26,499 nt of DNA, from the IMG/VR virus record IMGVR_UViG_3300032297_000006, positions 1 to 26,499 of that record, one strand, 5' to 3'. This document shows positions 17,365-23,386 of the stretch, piece by piece; the first letter of the stretch is position 1, and each line of letters starts with the position of its first letter. The notes below the pieces were generated by a model, which worked only from the letters and a program-made list of their open reading frames with translations, was not told where the DNA came from and searched no databases. Position numbers and translations under genes: made by a program. The DNA is from a virus.

Positions 17365-18078
17365 TTAGCTATTCCCTATAGGTGTCCATGTTGCAGTAAC
17401 GGCGGGGACGGGCGTCCAAGGATCGAACACTCCCGGCATGATAGGCGTCCAGCCAGGGTTCGGATTCGGTATTGGGTCCCATCCTCCATATCCTGCCCCA
17501 ACATCCACAAGCACGATTGTATCCGAAGCAGAGGCAACCATGCTAGCGATATTTGCGGCAAGATCCGTGAAACTAAGGGCGTCAGAAGCAGAAGGAAATG
17601 CAGACAATATACCAGTTGCGGTGTCAACAAATGTTATTGAGTCAGATGCACTGGCAGATGCCGCAAATGTTCCTGCTGCAATTTCTGTAAATGTTAATGT
17701 GTCGGATGCGTTGTCAAAATAGGCTGTGCCGCCAGCGCCAACATCCGTGAAAGTGAGGGTGTCAGATGCTGCCCCAAGGAAGTTGTAGGCGATATTGGCC
17801 GCATCAAGGAATGCCAGGGCGTCAGAAGCAGAGACCGAAATGCCCGTCACCCCAACCCCGGTATCAGCCAGGGTCAGGATGTCAGAAGCAGACACTAGAG
17901 CGGCAAAGGTGCCAGTGGCCGTATCGCTTAGGACAAGGGCGTCAGAGGCCGAGGCAACACCCGCAAGGGTGCTTGTGGCAGTATCAGACAGTGTAATGGC
18001 ATCAGACACACTCTCAGCAAAAAAAGCATTAGCAAGACCGCTAAATGCTGCCGCGCTGAAAGAGTAGAAGCCAAACAT
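17365..18078 (-). CDS. Repeat-containing probable tail protein, nine 20-residue repeats (237 aa)
   Basis: Residues 1-21 are hydrophobic (MFGFYSFSAAAFSGLANAFF). Residues 22-201 are nine uninterrupted 20-residue repeats. Position 4 is Ser and position 5 Asp in all nine; position 11 is Asp in eight and Glu in one; positions 7 and 9 are hydrophobic (typical unit ASASDALVLSDTATGTFAAL). The last 36 residues hold W-[DT]-P-[IV] four times. I do not recognise a named family. Regular SD-x-[LI]-x-[LF]-x-D repeats suggest a beta-solenoid or elongated beta fibre, perhaps cation-binding; the hydrophobic start could be a membrane or virion anchor. The gene lies inside the fibre cluster, so a spacer or adhesive fibre is likely. 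Confidence 0.88.
   Translation of the reverse strand: MFGFYSFSAAAFSGLANAFFAESVSDAITLSDTATSTLAGVASASDALVLSDTATGTFAALVSASDILTLADTGVGVTGISVSASDALAFLDAANIAYNFLGAASDTLTFTDVGAGGTAYFDNASDTLTFTEIAAGTFAASASASDSITFVDTATGILSAFPSASDALSFTDLAANIASMVASASDTIVLVDVGAGYGGWDPIPNPNPGWTPIMPGVFDPWTPVPAVTATWTPIGNS
17476..18015 (-). repeat. Nine tandem 60-bp coding repeats
   Basis: Units recur at exact 60-nt spacing with no insertions or deletions; the conserved core on the plus strand is [AG]TC[AC]GA, at 17521, 17581, 17641 and so on to 18001 with slight variation. Codons within units have diverged, while the Ser-Asp and Asp positions remain, so protein-level selection rather than recent slippage maintains the period. 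Confidence 0.9.
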
Positions 18079-18082
18079 CTAA

Positions 18083-18409
18083 TTACCCCCAAGGAAGAGG
18101 AGGAGTGACCACAGGCGGGTTTACCTGATTGGCAATCTGCTGATCAAGGTTCGCCGCCAGTTCCGCGCACTGATCGAAGCCAAGCGCACCCTGCACCCAG
18201 CCAATGACTTGATCCTGCGTCAAGTCAGCATACGGCGTGAACGGGGAACCCGGCGTGTAGGTCAGACCAACAGTGCCATACACAGTGGCGTTGTATGTGC
18301 CATCGGTAGCGTTCTGACGCCAATGCACCGTGATCACCACATCAGTCTGGCCGTCTTCTTGAGGCACGCAGTCCATCGCCTCAATGACCCAGGTGTAGGT
18401 ATTAGCCAT
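18083..18409 (-). CDS. Small conserved phage protein (108 aa)
   Basis: The N-terminal half is a beta domain (YTWVIEAMDCVPQEDGQTDV, then VITVHWRQNATDG, YNATVYGTVGL), followed by FTPYADLTQDQVIGWVQGAL and a helix ending in a Pro-rich tail (NPPVVTPPLPWG). It matches a family common in environmental phages that may now be catalogued as DUF7936; I am unsure of the accession. The role is unknown. It overlaps the 48-residue gene by 8 nt, so the two are probably coupled and both belong to the tail-fibre locus. Confidence 0.87.
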   Translation of the reverse strand: MANTYTWVIEAMDCVPQEDGQTDVVITVHWRQNATDGTYNATVYGTVGLTYTPGSPFTPYADLTQDQVIGWVQGALGFDQCAELAANLDQQIANQVNPPVVTPPLPWG

Positions 18410-18548
18410 TTGTTTGCTCCGCTGCCTGCATCTGAGATTGTGCTTGAGTGCGAATTTTATCTACGAGTTCAAACACCTGCGCGTAAGGCATATTGCCCAG
18501 CGATTGAAGCAGTGTGTTTATCTCATTGATTGTAAGTTCGATTTTCAT
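18402..18548 (-). CDS. Very small helical phage protein (48 aa)
   Basis: Frame from ATG 18548 to TAA 18402, translated by hand: MKIELTINEINTLLQSLGNM, then PYAQVFELVDKIRTQA and a Gln/Ala-rich end. It fills the only otherwise empty gap between the 515-aa fibre and the 108-aa gene, and its stop overlaps the next start by 8 nt. Upstream GGA at about 9 nt is a modest RBS. The alternating first strand and the NMPYAQVFELVDKI stretch resemble small proteins I recall from phage fibre regions. Function unknown; it could act with the overlapping 108-aa product. Confidence 0.8.
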   Translation of the reverse strand: MKIELTINEINTLLQSLGNMPYAQVFELVDKIRTQAQSQMQAAEQTNG

Positions 18549-18569
18549 ATCTCGTTCCGTCAGATTTTT

Positions 18570-20117
18570 TTATGTTACAGTCCATGTAGATCCAGATGGG
18601 ACAGTAACTGTCACACCTGAATTTACAGTAATCGGTCCTGCCGTCATGGCGTTGTAGTTGGTTGGGATTGTGTAATTCGCAGACACGGTTGTTGGGTTCA
18701 CAAAGAACGTGCCAGCAATATCGCCATTTACTGTTAGCTTGGAACCAATGGTTGTAGTCCCAATCCCCACGTTGCCGCTGCTGTTGATGCGCATAGATTC
18801 TGCGCCGCCTTCAGAGAAGGCAATCGTATCGGCGGCAGGGAAGAAAATGCCAGTGTTGGTGTCGCCCGTGGTGCTAAGTGCCGGAGCAGCAGCAGTGCCA
18901 GCGCCAAGCTGAACCTGACCAGCAAAATAATTGTCAGCAGTGCCATTGGCGTAGAAATTCCAACGCCCGGTGCCGGAGGCAATGTTGGAATGAAAGCCGT
19001 AGTTGTTGGTTGCTGCGGTTAGTCCACTACCAGCCGAGAATCCATATTGGCTTGTAACTGATGAACCAGCGCCAACACTTAAAGAAGCTGCAACATAATG
19101 ATACACATTACTAAGAGTGAATGCAGTAGCTTGCGTTGTTGGCGCAGTGTGGTTCACATAGGCATTGGCAGTAACCGCTGATTGTATTTCGCCGCCCTGA
19201 GAAATACCATAAGCACTTGTTGCGCCTGAGAAGTTTCGGAGATTTCTGATGGTAAAAGGCTCAGTTCCAGCAGTACCAATGCCGATATTCCCCGTGCTAC
19301 CAATACGCATACGCTCTACCGGCGTGGCGGAACCAGCGGGGGTGGTGCTAAACAATATACGCCCAGGCATATCATTAACGGCTGGAGTGCCATCTACTTC
19401 AGACCAAATGCGGGCAGCTTCAACAAATTGGGTTCCATCATCCCCAATAAACTTGATGTAACCAAGATCGTCGGCGCTGGTTACGATAGAGAAAGTCCCA
19501 GGCGTTGTGCTTCTTGATTTTGCAAAGTTAAAAAAACTTCCAGTTGTTGATGCGGTGTATGAATAATTCCCAAAACCATTGTTTGATGCACTATTCCCAA
19601 AAACACCAATCGAAGGCGTATTTGATGCGCCTAAAGATGGTTGCGTTTGCGTGCTGCCAACAATTAAGCGGCCCTCTGCATTCACCACAAACGGTGTAGC
19701 ATCAGGATTGGCGCTATCCTCAACCAGCAGCGCATTGCCAGCGCCTGTCTGGGTAATGCGAAGGGCCGCTGAAGAACTATTGACCTCAATCAGATTAGGC
19801 TGATCTTCAACATTCGTTTTGCTGGCAGGAAGGCTGATGAACACATCCTTGGTGCCAGCGCCAAAGGTGACAGCGCTGCCGCCATTGCTGGATGATAGAA
19901 TGGTGGTGCGCGCCAATGTAGATGGGCTGGTGAATGTACCAATACCCACTTCCCAATTAGCGCCACCCTGGTCAGCAATGGTGTAGTATGTGGTATCGCT
20001 TGTTGCCATAACAGACGCAAAGGTCTGATAGCCAGTTACTGCCCCACCAAGCGTGAAGTTTCCCGTGCCTGTGCTTACGCTGCTTTCACGAACCCGGTCT
20101 GCAATCACAAAGGCCAT
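18570..20117 (-). CDS. Large tail fibre protein (515 aa), mosaic
   Basis: AAGGAT lies just before the ATG. The N-terminus ADRVRESSVSTGTGNFTLGG then TYYTIADQGGANWEVGIGTF, TSPSTLARTTIL and GAGTKDVFISLPASK is a virion-attachment region ubiquitous in environmental phages. Residues ~120-155 hold LRITQTGAGNALLVEDSANP, shared with the 481-aa fibre. The centre contains VDGTPAVNDMPGRILFSTTP and ERMRIGSTGNIGIGT, and the end TGDTNTGIFFPAADTIAFSE and GPITVNSGVTVTVPSGSTWT. Repeated SSGNVGIG-type knobs indicate a trimeric fibre with several beta modules. Its role in host recognition is inferred from these modules. No intramolecular chaperone domain (S74 type with catalytic Ser) is apparent at the C-terminus. 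Confidence 0.9.
   Translation of the reverse strand: MAFVIADRVRESSVSTGTGNFTLGGAVTGYQTFASVMATSDTTYYTIADQGGANWEVGIGTFTSPSTLARTTILSSSNGGSAVTFGAGTKDVFISLPASKTNVEDQPNLIEVNSSSAALRITQTGAGNALLVEDSANPDATPFVVNAEGRLIVGSTQTQPSLGASNTPSIGVFGNSASNNGFGNYSYTASTTGSFFNFAKSRSTTPGTFSIVTSADDLGYIKFIGDDGTQFVEAARIWSEVDGTPAVNDMPGRILFSTTPAGSATPVERMRIGSTGNIGIGTAGTEPFTIRNLRNFSGATSAYGISQGGEIQSAVTANAYVNHTAPTTQATAFTLSNVYHYVAASLSVGAGSSVTSQYGFSAGSGLTAATNNYGFHSNIASGTGRWNFYANGTADNYFAGQVQLGAGTAAAPALSTTGDTNTGIFFPAADTIAFSEGGAESMRINSSGNVGIGTTTIGSKLTVNGDIAGTFFVNPTTVSANYTIPTNYNAMTAGPITVNSGVTVTVPSGSTWTVT
19702..19763 (-). repeat. Duplicated fibre module, copy B
   Basis: Counterpart of 16259-16320 with five mismatches in 62 bases, located inside the 515-aa fibre gene. 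It marks the best-conserved part of the fibre paralogy in DNA terms. Confidence 0.8.
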
Positions 20118-20118
20118 A

Positions 20119-20556
20119 TCAGTTGATCCTTATAATCGCGCTAAGATCAGTGATCTGCGGAAACTGAACGCTAAAGCTATTGTTCACAGCAAACCGGGTG
20201 GTCCCGAAATCAAGAACCAAGCACACGGGGTTTGTGTATGTGTGGGCAGGGGTGGTGTTGTAGATCAAAGCACCACGCGCCGAGAACGAAGCGCCAGCCC
20301 ATGTGGCAGTCTCAAACGAACACACCCCAGCTAAATTGTATTCAGACGGAGCAATGTTGGTCAGCGTCAAGCCACCAGCGGTGTAGCCAGTGCCACTAAT
20401 CTCGCCAGTGGTGGTGTATTGAGAGGTCGTTACATTGATGTTCGCAGCCTCAGTGTACAGCGCAATCTTAAAGACATCGCCGCCAACGACCCGAAAATCA
20501 TGCACCCCTTCCAGAAGCTGCTTCTTGAAGCTTGTGCAAAACGCCTGAACAATCAT
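20119..20556 (-). CDS. Conserved phage virion protein near tail adaptors (145 aa)
   Basis: N-terminus MIVQAFCTSFKKQLLEGVHD, then FKIALYTEAANINVTTSQYT, TTGEISGTGYTAGGLTLTNI, WAGASFSARGALIYNTT and a final beta block LVLDFGTTRFAVNNSF. The VVGGDVFKIALYT and SGTGYTAGG blocks recur in many uncultured phage genomes upstream of tail fibres. The composition is beta-rich with no enzymatic motif or membrane segment. I infer a small tail or decoration-type component. Its stop is 1 nt from the fibre start, so their expression is coupled. An FSAR sequence occurs here inside the domain and is presumably coincidental. Confidence 0.86.
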   Translation of the reverse strand: MIVQAFCTSFKKQLLEGVHDFRVVGGDVFKIALYTEAANINVTTSQYTTTGEISGTGYTAGGLTLTNIAPSEYNLAGVCSFETATWAGASFSARGALIYNTTPAHTYTNPVCLVLDFGTTRFAVNNSFSVQFPQITDLSAIIRIN

Positions 20557-20564
20557 CGTTCATC

Positions 20565-21200
20565 CTATGTCGGCATGATCCGAGGCAGATCAAGGCGGAA
20601 GTTATCCCGCTTATCCTGACCTTCACCCAGAACCTTCAGCCGTCCAAGAGCTTCATCATACCGCGCACGATACAGGGCAGTCAGATCAGCGTCACCCTTC
20701 ATGTAGGTGTACGCCTCAGACAAACACCCATAGAACAACACACTCTCAGTGTTATCCCCAAGCCAAGAATTACCAGCCTCCACAATGCTGGGAGGCTCAT
20801 AGAAGTAGTGAAGTTCTACTTCATAGAAGTCATTTGGCGTGGGAGACACCACAAAGGTAGCATCATTGAATAAGGCATAATACCTCGGCACCCCCGTTGC
20901 AGATGGGTTTGGAAACGCCTCATTGATGTACCCAACCTCCTTCTCAAGAAGGTATGAATAAACCCCTGTTGCGCTCTTAGCCGCCATTGAATAGGCCGCA
21001 AGGAAATCCGTGGGAGCCGCCAGATACTTATTGCCCGAAACAAAGTTTGATGTGGCATTACGCTTGAGAGCCGGGATCTGAACCGATTGATAGATTCGAT
21101 CCTCAGCCAGCTTCACAATCTCAGGAATAGCGGCAATGAACTCAGACGAAGAGTTCTGCGTGTAATCCTGTAATAGGGTTACAAGAGTTGCGTAGTTCAT
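20565..21200 (-). CDS. Phage adaptor protein, SU10-adaptor/T7 gp11-like (211 aa)
   Basis: The N-terminus MNYATLVTLLQDYTQNSSSE then FIAAIPEIVKLAEDRIYQSV and NKYLAAPTDFLAAYSM is the pattern of the phage SU10-type adaptor family, related in role to T7 gp11, which docks below the portal and joins head to tail. The middle has ATGVPRYYALFNDATFVVSP and ELHYFYEPPS. The C-terminal helices (ESVLFYGCLSEAYTYMKGDA, YRARYDEALGRLKVLGEG) form the helical bundle expected for an adaptor. Full length. It follows the gp4-like gene by way of two small genes, giving the connector part of a podovirus-like tail. Confidence 0.87.
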   Translation of the reverse strand: MNYATLVTLLQDYTQNSSSEFIAAIPEIVKLAEDRIYQSVQIPALKRNATSNFVSGNKYLAAPTDFLAAYSMAAKSATGVYSYLLEKEVGYINEAFPNPSATGVPRYYALFNDATFVVSPTPNDFYEVELHYFYEPPSIVEAGNSWLGDNTESVLFYGCLSEAYTYMKGDADLTALYRARYDEALGRLKVLGEGQDKRDNFRLDLPRIMPT

Positions 21201-21213
21201 TGCTGCCTATCCC

Positions 21214-21495
21214 TCAGCCCATCGGGCCGCGAGCCATAGTACCCTTTGTGGCCGCGCCTGTCCCGCGAATTTTCGTGGGCTTGTAGGGGGCAACACCCTC
21301 ATCCACAATGGCTTGATCCGGGGCCTTGGCGTTCTTGACCACCTTGCCAACCGCGCCAGTATTGGAACCCTGGTCAGCCGAAACCGACTTGAATGGGTTG
21401 CCAGTGCTGGGGCCTTTGGCCCGGCCACTCTGGTTCATGGCACGAGCGATATTCCGCCCGTACTTCTTCATGTTTTCGCTTGTCACTCCAGCCAT
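21214..21495 (-). CDS. Small basic phage protein, unknown (93 aa)
   Basis: ATG 21495 has AAGGA upstream. Sequence: ENMKKYGRNIARAMNQSGRA, KGPSTGNPFKSVSADQGS, VVKNAKAPDQAIVDEGVAPY and a Gly/Thr-rich basic end GTGAATKGTMARGPMG. I do not recognise a named domain. The MKKYGRN[IL]ARA and KIRGTGAATKG patterns recur in short proteins from environmental phages. Its tail recalls, in a looser form, the GKTKGR tails of genes at 23-24.5 kb. It lies between adaptor genes and is probably a minor structural or assembly protein; function unknown. Confidence 0.8.
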   Translation of the reverse strand: MAGVTSENMKKYGRNIARAMNQSGRAKGPSTGNPFKSVSADQGSNTGAVGKVVKNAKAPDQAIVDEGVAPYKPTKIRGTGAATKGTMARGPMG

Positions 21496-21506
21496 TTGCT
21501 TCGTCC

Positions 21507-21821
21507 TTATGAGATGTAAATGCTGACAATGCCAACATTGCCGTTTGAGGTGGTGGCTGAATTGCCCACAGGATTCCAGCCAGGAAGGCTCCTGCCCGGA
21601 TTGATGTCGGGCCGTGGGTCTTGAAGAGCTACAGGATCATTGATTGGGAACTTGCCCAACTGATACTGAGGATGGTCAACGTCATTGCACTCATTGCAAA
21701 CCTTCAGCCCCGTTGGCTTCTGGTTGACAACTTGCCAAGTCAAATCCTTCAGGTCTGCGCGCTGATAACAGCGATCACAAAAAGCATATGCTTTATTGCC
21801 TCTTGCAAACTTGACCGCCAT
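21507..21821 (-). CDS. Zinc-ribbon virion-region protein (104 aa)
   Basis: The protein carries CDRC at residues ~15-18 and CNEC at ~42-45, the two knuckles of a CxxC-x23-CxxC zinc ribbon, followed by DVDHPQYQLGKFPINDPVAL and QDPRPDINPG. The C-terminus is Pro/Ser/Asn-rich and beta-like. Short proteins with CDRC, a DHPQ-x-x-LG box and an NDPxALxDPRPD box occur in many tailed phages between adaptor genes. Zinc binding is predicted from Cys spacing; a structural role at the head-tail region is suggested by context. No DNA-binding or catalytic residues beyond the Cys pairs are visible. Confidence 0.87.
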   Translation of the reverse strand: MAVKFARGNKAYAFCDRCYQRADLKDLTWQVVNQKPTGLKVCNECNDVDHPQYQLGKFPINDPVALQDPRPDINPGRSLPGWNPVGNSATTSNGNVGIVSIYIS

Positions 21822-21832
21822 AAACCGCTACC

Positions 21833-22507
21833 TCACGGGTAAGAAGACCAAGGCACAAACCTAGCTGGTTCACGCCCACGGTCTTCATCTGAGGCAAGCT
21901 TCCACTGCTCCTCATAATCAGCCTTGAGGATCTGCAACCTCCCTGTGGCTTCTGGTCGCTTCAGGGCAATCTGATACGCCAACGCAGCCGACAGTGCCGG
22001 AACAAACCGGACGGGCATATCCATAACATCGGTGGCAGATGTGGCATCCTGAATGCGCCTCATCGTCCAGTATAGGATGGTGTAAGGAAGATCCGGCACA
22101 GGCCAGAGGGTGTACTCAGGATCAACCTGACGGTTCACATAAATCTGAAGGGGACGACCCGTGGTGTTCTTGTTTGGCAGGGTGGCATAATCCCCCACGC
22201 CAATACGAGACACCGTGTAATCAAGAGCAGATCCGCTGGTATTAACCCGGATCATGGTCTCGATAATATCAATGGTATCAGCAGGCAATGAATACGTCTT
22301 AACCCCAGGTGTTAGAACCAGGGTGTTCTCCTGAACGGTCCAGAGGTTGAGGCCCCTATTGGACCACTCAGCGGAGATCATGTTCAGGGACCGACGAGCC
22401 GTGCGGAAATCATAACCCGTCCGGGCTTCAAGGCCCGCGCGTTCATACGCCTCCTCAATGAGGTCAGCGATGTCGAGATTCCAGACTGCGGTGCCAGAGG
22501 TTGTCAT
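21833..22507 (-). CDS. Head-tail connector, P22 gp4-like (224 aa)
   Basis: I chose ATG 22507 because it forms a TAATG junction with the upstream stop; a longer frame to 22540 overlaps that gene. The N-terminus (WNLDIADLIEEAYERAGLEA, TARRSLNMISAEWSNRGLNL) matches the helical start of P22 gp4-type tail accessory factors, which bind the portal and complete the head. The centre (LVLTPGVKTYSLPADTIDII, NRQVDPEYTLWPVPDLPYTI) is the usual beta region and the end (FVPALSAALAYQIALKRPEA, LKADYEEQWKLASDEDR) is a helical bundle. In P22 gp4 also has muramidase activity; I see no reason to claim that here. Confidence 0.86.
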   Translation of the reverse strand: MTTSGTAVWNLDIADLIEEAYERAGLEARTGYDFRTARRSLNMISAEWSNRGLNLWTVQENTLVLTPGVKTYSLPADTIDIIETMIRVNTSGSALDYTVSRIGVGDYATLPNKNTTGRPLQIYVNRQVDPEYTLWPVPDLPYTILYWTMRRIQDATSATDVMDMPVRFVPALSAALAYQIALKRPEATGRLQILKADYEEQWKLASDEDRGREPARFVPWSSYP

Positions 22508-22734
22508 TACTTCTTCTTCCCGCTGGGAGTTATGGGCCAACTCTTACGGGCTGGTCCAGTTTTCTTTTGAGCCATGGTCGCCTTCTGGCTCGATGACATC
22601 TTGGCAGCAGCGGCAGCAGGACGACAAGCGGGATACCCCCGCTTCGACTTCTCAGAACCGCTACGCCCACAAGGCTTCCCGGTCTTTACATCAACCCACT
22701 TCTCATCAAACCACTTGCCGAGACCGCCCTTCAT
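22507..22734 (-). CDS. Small basic Cys-containing protein, DUF5872-like (75 aa)
   Basis: The N-terminus KGGLGKWFDEKWVDVKTGKP then CGRSGSEKSKRGYPACRP has conserved Trp, Cys, and Gly-Arg positions. The tail is Ala/Ser/Lys-rich (KMSSSQKATMAQKKTGPARK). I recognise the CGR...YPACRP arrangement from short proteins of environmental phages and, I believe, of large algal viruses, catalogued around DUF5872; the name is uncertain. Function unknown. Two Cys and many Lys/Arg might mean nucleic-acid binding, but that is speculation. Overlaps the upstream gene by ATGA and the next start by TAATG, so it is tightly coupled. Confidence 0.8.
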   Translation of the reverse strand: MKGGLGKWFDEKWVDVKTGKPCGRSGSEKSKRGYPACRPAAAAAKMSSSQKATMAQKKTGPARKSWPITPSGKKK

Positions 22735-23039
22735 TTCTTTGTGACCCTGTTGTCAGGTCCACGCCAAGTGCCACCCTTCTTCTTGTACTCCTTTGATGCC
22801 CAGGCATTCGCATAGGCAGAGGGGTACACATCGAACTTGGCCTTGGCGGCACTCTTTGCCGCAGCCCATAGCTTTGGGTTCTGCGGCTTTACCCGCCCGC
22901 CCTCTCTCATGCGGGAGGCTTCAGAGAGCGCAATCGCCACAGCTTGCTTCCGGTTTGTCACCTTCTGCCCGCTGGATGATTTAAGGTCGCCTTCCTTAAA
23001 CTCCCGCAGAACCTTCCGAATTTTCTCCGGCTTCTTCAA
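22731..23039 (-). CDS. DUF6496-like protein with C-terminal conserved module (102 aa)
   Basis: Two modules are visible. Residues 5-43 (KIRKVLREFKEGDLKSSSGQ, VTNRKQAVAIALSEASR) match what I know as DUF6496. Residues ~54-95 (NPKLWAAAKSAAKAKFDVYP, SAYANAWASKEYKKKGGTWR) match a separate small conserved module shared with proteins in phages and, as I recall, large DNA viruses of algae. Both are helical and strongly basic. No function is established; a chromatin- or DNA-binding role is sometimes suggested for such basic helices, but nothing here shows it. ATGA overlaps on both sides place it in the coupled small-gene block. Confidence 0.83.
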   Translation of the reverse strand: MKKPEKIRKVLREFKEGDLKSSSGQKVTNRKQAVAIALSEASRMREGGRVKPQNPKLWAAAKSAAKAKFDVYPSAYANAWASKEYKKKGGTWRGPDNRVTKK

Positions 23040-23386
23040 ATCATCCGGCCCTTGGTCTTGCCACGAGAGGCAATCCCGTCACCACGGGTGCAGCCGCCGC
23101 CAGCCATCTTTACAGCGCCACCCTTAGCCATACGCCGGGGAGGCATAGGCGGGGGAATGGGTGGAAGGGGCATAGGCTCACGGGATGGCCGCATCATACC
23201 GCGAGGAGGCGTAATGTCCTCTTCATAGGATGGGATCTCAACTGGCGCACGGCGGCGCGCAGCAGGCTCCTCGCCACCCGGCAGGGTGCGGGGGCGGAAG
23301 TTACGCATCCCAGGAGGGGGCGTCATGTCTTCTTCATAGCTTGGGGCAGAACGAGTGCGACCACCATCGGCGTATTTCTTTTTCAT
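23036..23386 (-). CDS. Pro-rich basic protein with RGKTKGR tail (116 aa)
   Basis: I chose ATG 23386, which forms an ATGA with the upstream stop; a longer frame to 23422 intrudes on that gene. The N-terminus is MKKKYADGGRTRSAPSYEED. The block PSYEED[MI]TPP-x-GM occurs twice (about residues 16 and 53). A Pro-rich stretch (PMPLPPIPPPMPPRR) follows. The C-terminus (MAKGGAVKMAGGGCTRGDGI, RGKTKGRMI) is nearly the same as that of the adjacent 289-aa protein. No known domain fits. The disordered middle and basic tail suggest a linker protein or a small virion component; the shared tail suggests a common destination. Confidence 0.82.
   Translation of the reverse strand: MKKKYADGGRTRSAPSYEEDMTPPPGMRNFRPRTLPGGEEPAARRRAPVEIPSYEEDITPPRGMMRPSREPMPLPPIPPPMPPRRMAKGGAVKMAGGGCTRGDGIASRGKTKGRMI

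Noticed and set aside
17476-18015. CRISPR-like reading of the 60-bp periodic region
   Set aside because: Repeats are coding, degenerate, contiguous without unique spacers and keep an open 20-codon period with conserved residues.
18570-18700. Peptidase S74 intramolecular chaperone at the 515-aa fibre end
   Set aside because: The fibre ends in GPITVNSG...STWTVT, without the catalytic Ser/Lys region expected of such chaperones.
20119-20556. FSAR in the 145-aa protein as another processing site
   Set aside because: It lies within a conserved beta block of a small single-domain protein, not at a module border, so it is probably coincidental.
22507-22540. Longer N-terminus for the gp4-like protein
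   Set aside because: It would overlap the preceding gene by 34 nt with no RBS advantage, while ATG 22507 gives the TAATG junction and the family-like N-terminus.
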